Shown: positions 1 through 6,424 of the stretch, in pieces | Numbering within the stretch: position 1 is the stretch's first letter | Layout of the letters: each line of letters opens with the position of its first letter | NCBI GenBank assembly: GCA_021160785.1 | Contig: JAGHBX010000232.1 | Coordinates: forward strand, 1 to 11,345 | DNA length: 11,345 nt | Reading direction: 5' to 3' | Origin: Planctomycetota bacterium | Lineage (GTDB): Bacteria; Planctomycetota; Phycisphaerae; Sedimentisphaerales; Anaerohalosphaeraceae | The notes under the pieces: model-generated | Database searches by the model: none | What the model saw: the letters and a program-made list of their open reading frames with translations, nothing else | What the model was told of the DNA's origin: nothing | Program-made: the position numbers and the translations under genes

Positions 1-1
1 A

Positions 2-706
2 GTTAATATACCGCTGCGGATATACAATTTTTTAGGCAGGTGCTATCTTTGGCCGATTCTTCTGTATGAGTGGCGAAAATCCCAGCATTACAGTCCGAAT
101 GAAAGGCCGGTTGAATACGTATATGCCCTGAGATGGCTTTCGGATATTGCGTCCGAGGATGTGCTTGATGTGGGTGCGGGATTGTCTGCATGGCCGCATA
201 TTATGGCGGGTTGTTGCTTTCATGTGACGGCAATCGACAAGATCAAGGGATACTGGAAGGGCGGCTATTTCAACAGGCACTACCGTGTTGTCAATGACGA
301 CATCACGAATCCGAAGACCAAGCGACAGTTTGATGCAATTACGTGTCTGAGTGTGCTTGAGCACATTGCCGATCACAGGGCCGCTGTAAGAGGACTGTTC
401 AAACTGCTGAGGCCGGGCGGTCATTTAATCCTTTCATTTCCATACAACGAAGACTACTATGTTGAAGACGTATACAAACTCCCGGACGCGGGGTATGGAC
501 AGGATAAATCGTATATCTGCCAGGTTTTTTCACGAAAAGAGATCGATGCGTGGTTGGCGGAAAATCCCGGCAGGGTGATCGATCAGGAATACTATGAGGT
601 TTTCACCGGGGAGTTTTGGACATTCGGGGATCGTGTGTATCCCTGCAAGCGTGCCGAAAGGAATAAAAAATGCCATCTGACTTGCCTCGTAATACAGAAG
701 GACTGA
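2..706 (+). CDS. Class I SAM-dependent methyltransferase, 5'-partial
   Basis: The frame is open from base 2, and the first in-frame start-like codon is a GTG at 161 that already lies inside motif I. The true start is therefore outside the window, and 234 codons are visible. Residues are numbered from base 2. Motif I (glycine-rich SAM loop) is LDVGAG at about 55-60, followed by an acidic strand end (TAID). Further on are the 'FDAITCLSVLEHI' motif and the 'LLRPGGHLILSFPY' strand typical of Methyltransf_11/12/23 enzymes. No membrane segment is visible. The upstream part (IYNFLGR...ERPVEYVYALRWL) looks like a normal N-terminal extension. The acceptor cannot be read from sequence. Tight overlap with a GT4 glycosyltransferase suggests a sugar, lipid-linked glycan or other envelope intermediate, but that is inference. 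Family assignment is secure, substrate unknown. Confidence 0.88.
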   Translation, partial: VNIPLRIYNFLGRCYLWPILLYEWRKSQHYSPNERPVEYVYALRWLSDIASEDVLDVGAGLSAWPHIMAGCCFHVTAIDKIKGYWKGGYFNRHYRVVNDDITNPKTKRQFDAITCLSVLEHIADHRAAVRGLFKLLRPGGHLILSFPYNEDYYVEDVYKLPDAGYGQDKSYICQVFSRKEIDAWLAENPGRVIDQEYYEVFTGEFWTFGDRVYPCKRAERNKKCHLTCLVIQKD

Positions 707-1905
707 GTGGCGGCAAGAACATTCTTATGGTCCTTTCGACGAACATATTCCCGCCGGACGGGCGCGTGGAGCGTGAAGCGCGGGATCTTATTCGCGATGG
801 GCACAAGGTGTTCCTGATGGCGCGGCGCGGACCCGGCCAGGCTAAACAGGAGGACGCTGACGGTGTACATGTGATTCGTGTGTGGCTGCCGTTCCAGAAA
901 ACCAAGGCGGTGGCGGACTTCATATATTTTTTCTTTCAAAGATACTTCATCTTCTTTCAGATTCTTGCGGCCAAGCGCAAATACAAGATAGATGCGCTTC
1001 ATGTCCATGATTTGCCTTACGCCTTTGCCACAACGCTTGCGGGGAAAATATTGCGTATACCGGTAGTCTTTGACATGCATGAGTACTTTACCGTCATGCT
1101 GAAGATGAGTTTTGAGGCCAAGGTCTATCGAAAGTTCAAGCCATTTGCCTTTATCCTGTTAGGGCTGCTTCGTATCGAAGAAAAAATTGCCTGCCGATGG
1201 GCGACAAAAGTGATAATAGTCGCCGAGGAGCACATTGAGAGGGTAAGATCTCTTGGCGTTGCCGGTGAAAATATCGTTGTCGTCACCAACACAGAAGACA
1301 TTGACCATTTCGGCGGATTTGCAATCGGCGAATCGCTCCTGAAAGAATTCAAAGATGAATTTGTCATTCTGTACGTGGGGGCATTCAGTCCTCATCGGGG
1401 ACTGGACACCGCTGTCGGTGCAATGCCGGCGGTTCTCAAAGAGATTCCGAATGCGAGACTCCTGCTCGTGGGCGACGGAAATAACCGAGCAGAGATTGAA
1501 CAACTGACTGAGCAGATGGGTCTGTGCGAGAAGGTGACATTCACGGGTCAACAGCCATTCGAAAAGCTTCCTACTTACATAAAGCTCTGTACCGTGGGGG
1601 TCATACCGCACATTTCCACGCCGCACATTGAGACGACAATGCCCAACAAGATCTTTCAATTCATGATGCTTGGAAAACCGGTTATCGTTAGCAGTACCAA
1701 GCCTATGGTGCGTATTGTAAATGACGCTGAATGTGGACTCGTATTCGAGGTTCAGAATCCGCAGTCTTTAGCTGAAACGATCATCCAATTTCAAGATAAA
1801 CAGATGTGCAGGCGCCTCGGAGAAAATGGAAAGCGGGCAGTTCATGATCGGTATAACTGGCAACTGACTGTTAAGGCGCTGTTACAGTTGTATCGTGAGA
1901 TGTGA
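670..1905 (+). CDS. Family 4 (GT-B fold) glycosyltransferase
   Basis: A 411-residue protein of normal GT4 length. It would transfer a sugar from a nucleotide donor to a glycan or lipid acceptor at the cytoplasmic face. The N-terminal Rossmann half starts at 'KNILMVLSTNIFPPDGRVEREA' and includes HVHDL at 111-115 followed by 'PVVFDMHEYF'. The C-terminal half has 'ILYVGAFSPHRGLDTAV', 'ARLLLVGDG' and 'PNKIFQFMMLGKPVI' at about 325-339, which is the donor-binding region. Q330 sits where many GT4 enzymes carry the second Glu of the EX7E motif. The ATG at 670 is preceded by AAAGGA (657-662) with a 7-nt spacer. It overlaps the upstream methyltransferase by 37 bp in another frame, which suggests co-transcription and translational coupling. 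The next gene converges on it. Donor and acceptor are unknown. Confidence 0.9.
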   Translation: MPSDLPRNTEGLSGGKNILMVLSTNIFPPDGRVEREARDLIRDGHKVFLMARRGPGQAKQEDADGVHVIRVWLPFQKTKAVADFIYFFFQRYFIFFQILAAKRKYKIDALHVHDLPYAFATTLAGKILRIPVVFDMHEYFTVMLKMSFEAKVYRKFKPFAFILLGLLRIEEKIACRWATKVIIVAEEHIERVRSLGVAGENIVVVTNTEDIDHFGGFAIGESLLKEFKDEFVILYVGAFSPHRGLDTAVGAMPAVLKEIPNARLLLVGDGNNRAEIEQLTEQMGLCEKVTFTGQQPFEKLPTYIKLCTVGVIPHISTPHIETTMPNKIFQFMMLGKPVIVSSTKPMVRIVNDAECGLVFEVQNPQSLAETIIQFQDKQMCRRLGENGKRAVHDRYNWQLTVKALLQLYREM

Positions 1906-1914
1906 GTTGTTGCT

Positions 1915-1957
1915 TACAGCAGCGTCAGGCAGCGATTGAACGAATAGGGCTGCTGTA
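1915..1957. terminator. Inverted repeat between convergent genes, possible weak terminator
   Basis: TACAGCAGC (1915-1923) is perfectly complementary to GCTGCTGTA (1949-1957) across a 25-nt loop. It lies in the 66-bp gap between the converging GT4 gene and the flippase-like gene. There is no T-run on either side, so it is not a classical intrinsic terminator. The position between two gene ends is the only functional hint. Confidence 0.3.
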
Positions 1958-1971
1958 GAATGCCGCGCGTA

Positions 1972-2979
1972 TCACTTCTGCAAGGTGGCTGGGGAGTCGT
2001 TTTCGTTTCCGGTGGGAAGATATTCTTCGCGATTACGAAGCAAACCTATTCCTCCAAAGATTGTACCGAGGATTATTATTACTGTGGTTCCAATGATTCG
2101 GATTATTATTGAGATTACTATCCCCTGGGCCATACCGAATTTCATTTGTTCGCTGATTATGCCGTATGCGATTTCGCGAACTCCGAGGTTGTCGGGTGTT
2201 ATGATTATGAAGGTGCTGAGCCGCAGGACAACATAGAACAGTGCAAGTGCGGGCAGATTGATCGACATATCCATTGCCCTGAAGCACAAAAAGAATATCG
2301 CGATCGTATCGACGAATGCGACCATCCCCATGAGCAGGAATTTCAGCATGAAGACGCCGTCATGGAGGTTGATGACAGAGACGCTGAACATTTCACTAAG
2401 TCGTCCGTGCAGCCATGACAGACGTTCGTTTCGGAATTTGACCAGACGCAGTACGACTTTGGTCAGAATTGGCGCGACGAGGATCACAACGAATGTACCT
2501 GCCAGAAGATAGACGGCGCCGATCCCGCCGATGGACAGTTGTGGTTGGACGATGAGGACGATTAGTATGGTGAGGATCAGATTGACACAGGCGTCCATCC
2601 AGACGAAATAGAAAAAACTGCTTGCGTACCTTGTGTGCGGAATGTGATAGTGTTTTTTAAGCGAGATGCTTCGATAGATATTTCCGGCCTGCGGGGCAAG
2701 CAGGGTGAGGAACCGGCCGAGGATCATTATCTTGAACCAGTGAAAGAAAGGTACGGATGTTCCGCTGCATTTTTTCAACACCATCTGGAATCGAAAGCAG
2801 AAAATCACATGCCCCATGACCGCTAATGCGGCTATCGCCAGAATCGTGCCAGGCTGCAGCTTGCCCAGGAGTTTGAAGTCGTCGATATTTTTTATGAAGA
2901 ACCGGATAATGTAGGCCGTGCATGCAAAGACCAGGGCCCAGCGAAGAATCTTTCTGTATCTGTGCGGGTGAGTGGGCAT
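1972..2979 (-). CDS. LPG-synthase-TM/flippase-like integral membrane protein (PF03706-type)
   Basis: A 335-residue multi-spanning membrane protein. Hydrophobic stretches lie at about 11-29, 44-64, 126-146 and 152-176, with at least three more towards the C-terminus. Family-like signatures are 'APQAGNIYRSISLKKHY' near residue 95 and 'TPDNLGVREIAYG' in the C-terminal half, which matches the 'PGGLGVRE' pattern of the LPG_synthase_TM/AglD-like family. Relatives either move lipids across membranes or form the membrane half of MprF-type enzymes. No soluble aminoacyl-transferase domain is attached here, so a flippase or glycolipid-handling role is the better guess. The frame also opens at TTG 3000, overlapping the upstream stop, but that leaves almost no spacing from the AAGG there. 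ATG 2979 follows AGCAGG and is preferred. It is the last gene of a minus-strand unit, directly behind a methyltransferase. Confidence 0.82.
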   Translation of the reverse strand: MPTHPHRYRKILRWALVFACTAYIIRFFIKNIDDFKLLGKLQPGTILAIAALAVMGHVIFCFRFQMVLKKCSGTSVPFFHWFKIMILGRFLTLLAPQAGNIYRSISLKKHYHIPHTRYASSFFYFVWMDACVNLILTILIVLIVQPQLSIGGIGAVYLLAGTFVVILVAPILTKVVLRLVKFRNERLSWLHGRLSEMFSVSVINLHDGVFMLKFLLMGMVAFVDTIAIFFLCFRAMDMSINLPALALFYVVLRLSTFIIITPDNLGVREIAYGIISEQMKFGMAQGIVISIIIRIIGTTVIIILGTIFGGIGLLRNREEYLPTGNENDSPATLQK

Positions 2980-2996
2980 TGGCGAACCTGCTTTTC

Positions 2997-3644
2997 TCAA
3001 ACCTTTTCAAGGACAAAGAAGTGATGTCTCGGATTCAACACCGGCCGTGCTTCCTTCAGGATGCGGAATCTTTGCCGGAGTGTCTTTCTGATTTTCCCGA
3101 ATGAGTAGCCTTTCATGCCCATCTCCCAATGATGGTGTTTTGAGCATTTTGTGAAAATCGGCAGCGGGACGGTCAGGAAGATGTCGAACCATGTGCGTTT
3201 GAATATCTGCAGTATCATCGGGAATTTCATTACGAATTCGACGAAGAGTCGCACGGTGGGAACGGAGATGATACAATAGTCGCCGGCGACCCTGTGTAAT
3301 TCGGACAAGGCCTGTGGGACGTCGGACCATGGGAGGTGTTCGAGTACTTCGCAGGCAAGAACAACGTCGAAAGAATTATCGTCAAACGGTAACTGTCTGA
3401 TATCGGCGACGTAATCAGGCTCCAGATGCTCATTGTAGTCGCAGGTGGTGACATTGTAGCCGTTTTGTTGGAGGTATCTCGATACGGTTTTATTGCCGAT
3501 GCCGATTTCAAGAATTTTGTTGCGGTTTAGTTCTCGAAACAGATATATCTGGTAATAGTAGCTTATGAAAGAGTTGAGCTTGTCATAATTGCCGTAGTAA
3601 TGATCCCTTGACGATTTAACCTTGTCGTTTTCTGTTGTTGCCAC
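2997..3644 (-). CDS. Class I SAM-dependent methyltransferase (Methyltransf_11-like)
   Basis: A 215-residue soluble enzyme. Motif I is ILEIGIG at 44-50. The SAM ribose-binding acidic residue is probably D69 in 'VTTCDYN'. 'ADIRQLPFDDNSFDVVLACEVLEHL' (80-104) is the typical post-II region of Methyltransf_11 proteins, and 'CIISVP' follows the strand after it. The start is GTG 3644, supported by AAGGA at 3651-3655 with a 6-nt spacer. No ATG does better. The gene sits between the LamG/dockerin-like gene upstream (42-bp gap) and the flippase-like gene downstream, probably in one transcript. The acceptor is unknown; the neighbourhood suggests a glycan or lipid-linked intermediate. It is clearly diverged from the first methyltransferase in the window, with different spacing and flanks, so I do not read the two as a recent duplication. 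Confidence 0.88.
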   Translation of the reverse strand: MATTENDKVKSSRDHYYGNYDKLNSFISYYYQIYLFRELNRNKILEIGIGNKTVSRYLQQNGYNVTTCDYNEHLEPDYVADIRQLPFDDNSFDVVLACEVLEHLPWSDVPQALSELHRVAGDYCIISVPTVRLFVEFVMKFPMILQIFKRTWFDIFLTVPLPIFTKCSKHHHWEMGMKGYSFGKIRKTLRQRFRILKEARPVLNPRHHFFVLEKV

Positions 3645-3664
3645 TATTTTTCCTTGCCACTATT
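3638..3664 (-). repeat. 11-bp direct repeat spanning the GTG start region
   Basis: On the minus strand the 11-mer AATAGTGGCAA occurs twice, at 3654-3664 and 3638-3648, separated by 5 bp. Each copy contains a GTG, but the two GTGs are 16 nt apart and out of frame. The AAGGA ribosome-binding site straddles the end of the upstream copy and the spacer. Only the downstream GTG (3644) opens the methyltransferase frame, so this element decides the start call. Confidence 0.6.
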
Positions 3665-3686
3665 ATAATCAACGAGACCTACTCCC

Positions 3687-5003
3687 TTACCGCTCTTCTT
3701 TCTCAAGCCAGAACATCGCAAGTTCCGCTAAGTCACGACTGTCAACCTTGCCGTCTTCATTAATATCTGAGCCCTTTGCCTGCAGCCATCGCGACACATT
3801 GCCCACAAGCTTTATACAGTCACTGCCAATTATTGATCCACCATCAAGTAACTCACCCGTAAGACTCAACGCCAAAATATCTCCCTTCGTCAAGCCTCCC
3901 GGATTGTCTACAATCGCATCCACGACCTCTTGAGTCTTAAACTTGAGAACAAGGTCAGGGTAACCATCCGGTCCTTCTGTAGTGCACCCACACTCATTTG
4001 CATCCGTCACAGGCCCGGCTACATCTTCATAGATGTTACGAATCGGTGCAACATCGGCCAACCTAATAGAAGTTGGAACAATTGTGCTTACATCAAAATC
4101 TTCTGAGCCTAAGATTGCCACAGGAAGGACACCTTTGCTTTTAACATTAAACGGATTAGGGCAACTGCCGGGTTTTATATCCACAGAGATGTTATTACAG
4201 ATACCAACAGGCGCAACGTCAAGAATCCACCAAGGGTCACTGTCGTCATCATCTTCTGTCCGGCCAAGCGTTCCATCATTACCGTTACCCGAAATATCGG
4301 CTGCGATTTGACCTTCGCCATCGTCGAAGTTCCAGTATGCTGCAATAGACGGATCTTCAATATCAGGTTTTTCGTGCAAAAGACGCTGGACATCCTCGAA
4401 AGATAATGCCCGGTTATATATCGCAACTTCGTCGATTATACCTTTGAAAAAGTAACTATGTCCGGCCTCCCTCGTTCCGATTGCCCATCCTGTCGTGGAG
4501 GCAGCATACGGACCAATCTTGTTATGAGTAACGCCAACGAGATCTCCATCGACATAAATATCAGCATTATTTCCTGAAGAACTGGATGTATTCGTTGTAA
4601 TAACCGCAGCAACATGGTGCCATTGGCCGCCGGCGTATGCATCTGTTGTTCTTGCTACATACGCATCGTAACTATTACTTTTTTTAAGATGTACAAAGAT
4701 TTGACCGGAGTCAGTAATTGCTAAACGCCATCCGGTACTCTTGCCTCCTTCACTTACGATTACTCCTTGCTTAGCGTTTAGCTTTTTAAACCAAGCAGAA
4801 ACCGTAAACGTCGTATTTGCGAAATCAAAAGGAGAAGTTGAGCCTGAGACATAATCATCTACTCCATCAAATTCCAATGCACTCCCGGATGGGCAAATCG
4901 CAAAGACTGTTCCGCCAAACGCCCGCACCTGGCCGCACATTGCCGCAACCGCCAGAACAACTAAAGTTACCACTAAATGTGTTCTTGTCTGTTTCGTCTC
5001 CAT
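3687..5003 (-). CDS. Secreted LamG-domain protein with single dockerin-like repeat
   Basis: A 438-residue exported protein. Residues 1-28 form a signal peptide: basic METKQTR, a hydrophobic core, and likely cleavage after VRA. Residues about 41-210 are a LamG/ConA-like lectin fold ('ALEFDGVDDYV', 'FTVSAWFKK', 'GQWHHVAAV', 'IDEVAIYNRALS'), followed by 'YWNFDDGEGQIAADISGNGNDGTLG' (about 223-247). Residues about 272-400 are a conserved extracellular domain beginning 'VDIKPGSCPNPFNV' and containing 'GVLPVAILGS', 'DGYPDLVLKFKTQEV' and 'LTGELLDG'. The C-terminus (412-438) is one dockerin/EF-hand Ca-binding loop, DINEDGKVDSRD, then 'LAELAMFWL'. No catalytic domain is visible, so binding or scaffolding is likelier than hydrolysis. 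The frame extends to an ATG at 5033, but ATG 5003 has AGAGGA (5011-5016) 7 nt upstream and puts the signal peptide at the N-terminus. It is first in the minus-strand unit. Confidence 0.88.
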   Translation of the reverse strand: METKQTRTHLVVTLVVLAVAAMCGQVRAFGGTVFAICPSGSALEFDGVDDYVSGSTSPFDFANTTFTVSAWFKKLNAKQGVIVSEGGKSTGWRLAITDSGQIFVHLKKSNSYDAYVARTTDAYAGGQWHHVAAVITTNTSSSSGNNADIYVDGDLVGVTHNKIGPYAASTTGWAIGTREAGHSYFFKGIIDEVAIYNRALSFEDVQRLLHEKPDIEDPSIAAYWNFDDGEGQIAADISGNGNDGTLGRTEDDDDSDPWWILDVAPVGICNNISVDIKPGSCPNPFNVKSKGVLPVAILGSEDFDVSTIVPTSIRLADVAPIRNIYEDVAGPVTDANECGCTTEGPDGYPDLVLKFKTQEVVDAIVDNPGGLTKGDILALSLTGELLDGGSIIGSDCIKLVGNVSRWLQAKGSDINEDGKVDSRDLAELAMFWLEKEER

Positions 5004-5010
5004 TTTTTTC

Positions 5011-5016
5011 TCCTCT
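5011..5016 (-). promoter_or_regulatory. Shine-Dalgarno site fixing the LamG-protein start
   Basis: AGAGGA on the minus strand, 7 nt before ATG 5003. The alternative in-frame ATG at 5033 has no comparable site. This supports the shorter protein with a clean signal peptide. Confidence 0.7.
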
Positions 5017-5078
5017 AAACTGACACTTCCCATTTAACCGGTCAAGAAACATGACTCAGTTTCTCCGATATCAACCAT

Positions 5079-5105
5079 CTTATAAAAGTCACCTTGAACT
5101 GTCAA
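5079..5105 (-). promoter_or_regulatory. Candidate sigma-70-type promoter for the minus-strand unit
   Basis: On the minus strand a perfect TTGACA (-35, 5100-5105) is followed after 15 bp by TATAAG (5079-5084), or after 17 bp by TAAGAT. Initiation near 5072 would give a leader of about 70 nt before ATG 5003. The -35 lies inside the palindrome at 5092-5107. Confidence 0.5.
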
Positions 5106-5107
5106 GG
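5092..5107. promoter_or_regulatory. Palindrome over the -35 box, possible operator
   Basis: CCTTGA (5092-5097), four bases, then TCAAGG (5102-5107): a perfect 6-bp dyad. It overlaps the -35 of the leftward promoter, where a bound regulator would block RNA polymerase. No known regulator is assigned. Confidence 0.35.
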
Positions 5108-5230
5108 ATTTTCGTTTTCGAGGCGGTTTTATTGAAAATTGGCAGGAATACATGGTTTTTTGTGCCCCGTCTTTCTTCGAACACCTGCTTTTGCACAGAG
5201 CGTGCTCGTCGGTGAGTGGCAAAAGAGGGC

Positions 5231-5258
5231 TGGACGGGATTGAAGCTGTGTGTATAAT
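5231..5258 (+). promoter_or_regulatory. Candidate promoter for the GT2/GT-C unit
   Basis: TATAAT at 5253-5258 is a perfect -10 hexamer, with TGGACG (4/6 match to the -35) at 5231-5236 and a 16-bp spacer. It would start transcription near 5265, about 40 nt before ATG 5307. The rest of the 5004-5306 divergent spacer holds the leftward promoter, its palindrome and a 7-bp inverted repeat (CTTTTGC 5188-5194 / GCAAAAG 5219-5225) of unknown meaning. I see no gene in it. Confidence 0.5.
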
Positions 5259-5306
5259 ATGCCGATAATGTTTGGTGCAGAGCCTGTGTTCTGGTTTGGA
5301 GTTGAT

Positions 5307-6263
5307 ATGAAGCTTATTATTCAGATTCCGTGTTATAACGAAGAAGCGACATTAGGGGCGGTTATTGAGGATTTGCCGCGTGAGCTGCCGGGTGTCGGGC
5401 GCGTTGAGTACATGGTCATTGACGACGGCTGTACGGATAAGACCGTCGAGGTCGCCCGGGAGCACGGCGTCGATCATATTCTTTCGTTAGGGAAGAATCA
5501 GGGCCTGGCGGTGGCATTTATCAAGGGGCTGAGCAGGTGTGTTGAACTCGGCGCAGACATTATCGTCAATACCGACGGCGATCATCAGTACCAGGGCAAA
5601 TATGTGCAGGACGTAATCGCACCGATTCTTGCCGGTCAAAGCGATATCGTTGTCGGCAGCCGGCCCATCGACAAGATAGAGTATTTTTCATGGATGAAAA
5701 AGAAGGCTCAGCGTTTGGGCAGTTATGTTGTGCGTCAGTTGTCGGGAACTGATATTCCGGATGCACCGAGCGGTTTCAGGGCTTATTCGGCGGAGGCGGC
5801 GATGCGGCTGCATGTGTTTAATCCGTATGATTACGCTTTGGAGACGATCATTCAGGCGGGGCACATGAAGATGAAGATCTCGCATGTGCCGATTGACGTG
5901 AATCCCAAGACTCGGCCTTCGCGGCTGTTCGGATCGGAGTTTGATTATGTCAAGCAATCGCTCCCGATCATTTTGCGTTCTTACATTATTTACAAGCCGC
6001 TGCGTACTTTCTTTTATGCTTCACTGGTTCCGGGTTTTCTGGGGCTGGTTTTGTGTGCTCGGTTTTTGTACTATTATATTGTCGGCCTTGGTTCGGGGTA
6101 TGTTCAGTCGCTGATCCTGGCTTCGGTCTGTCTTACCATTGCTTTCAATCTGATTGTGTTGGGGATTCTTGCCGATTTGATAAGCGCCAATCGCAATCTG
6201 AGCCACGAAATACTCTTCAACAGTCGGGTCGGAACGCTCAAGGCGGGCAAGTCGAACTCTTAG
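5307..6263 (+). CDS. GT2 glycosyltransferase, DPM1-like polyprenyl-phosphate sugar synthase
   Basis: A 318-residue protein predicted to move a sugar from a nucleotide donor to polyprenyl phosphate at the cytoplasmic membrane face. The GT-A domain starts with 'IIQIPCYNEE' (4-13), then DDGCTD at 39-44 and the metal-binding DGD at 90-92 ('NTDGDHQY'). 'DAPSGFRAY' at 152-160 is the acceptor/catalytic loop. Two C-terminal membrane segments lie at about 235-257 and 267-290, as in the DPM1-like subgroup with a membrane tail. The frame opens earlier at GTG 5250. ATG 5307 is chosen because GGAG (5298-5301) sits 5 nt before it and the family N-terminus begins there. A GT-C glycosyltransferase follows at a 161-bp distance on the same strand and is the natural user of the lipid-linked sugar. 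Sugar identity (mannose, glucose or other) is not readable. Confidence 0.9.
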   Translation: MKLIIQIPCYNEEATLGAVIEDLPRELPGVGRVEYMVIDDGCTDKTVEVAREHGVDHILSLGKNQGLAVAFIKGLSRCVELGADIIVNTDGDHQYQGKYVQDVIAPILAGQSDIVVGSRPIDKIEYFSWMKKKAQRLGSYVVRQLSGTDIPDAPSGFRAYSAEAAMRLHVFNPYDYALETIIQAGHMKMKISHVPIDVNPKTRPSRLFGSEFDYVKQSLPIILRSYIIYKPLRTFFYASLVPGFLGLVLCARFLYYYIVGLGSGYVQSLILASVCLTIAFNLIVLGILADLISANRNLSHEILFNSRVGTLKAGKSNS

Positions 6264-6334
6264 CGCCGCCAACCCCGCCGGTAACGGCTGAGGTGTGTTT
6301 AGTAAGAACTTCTAACAAGCGGCATGGGCTTTAG

Positions 6335-6382
6335 GTGGCACGGGCTTCCAGCCCGTGATCATGGGCAGGATGCCCATGCCAC
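6335..6382. repeat. REP-like twin-hairpin palindromic element
   Basis: Forty-eight bases fold almost completely. Outer stem GTGG (6335-6338) pairs with CCAC (6379-6382). Hairpin 1 is CACGGGCT / AGCCCGTG (6339-6346 / 6350-6357) with loop TCC. Hairpin 2 is CATGGGCA / TGCCCATG (6360-6367 / 6371-6378) with loop GGA. Only AT at 6358-6359 is unpaired at the junction. A partial related sequence, GGCATGGGCT, lies just upstream at 6321-6330. This is the layout of dispersed REP/BIME-type elements mobilised by REP-associated Y1 transposases; no such transposase is in the window. It may also act as an mRNA stem between the GT2 and GT-C genes. Confidence 0.75.
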
Positions 6383-6424
6383 ATTAGAACACTCATTTTG
6401 TCAGGTACTGTAAGCAGTTTCTTC

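Noticed and set aside
161..706. Starting the first methyltransferase at GTG 161
   Set aside because: That start would cut off the strand leading into motif I. The frame is open and protein-like back to base 2, so the gene is 5'-truncated by the window.
592..1080. A 162-codon minus-strand frame over the methyltransferase/GT4 junction
   Set aside because: It is antisense to two well-supported enzymes and has no recognisable motif.
6335..6382. Twin hairpin as a rho-independent terminator ending the GT2 transcript
   Set aside because: Neither strand has a T-run after a stem, and the architecture with two hairpins plus a closing stem fits a REP-type element better.
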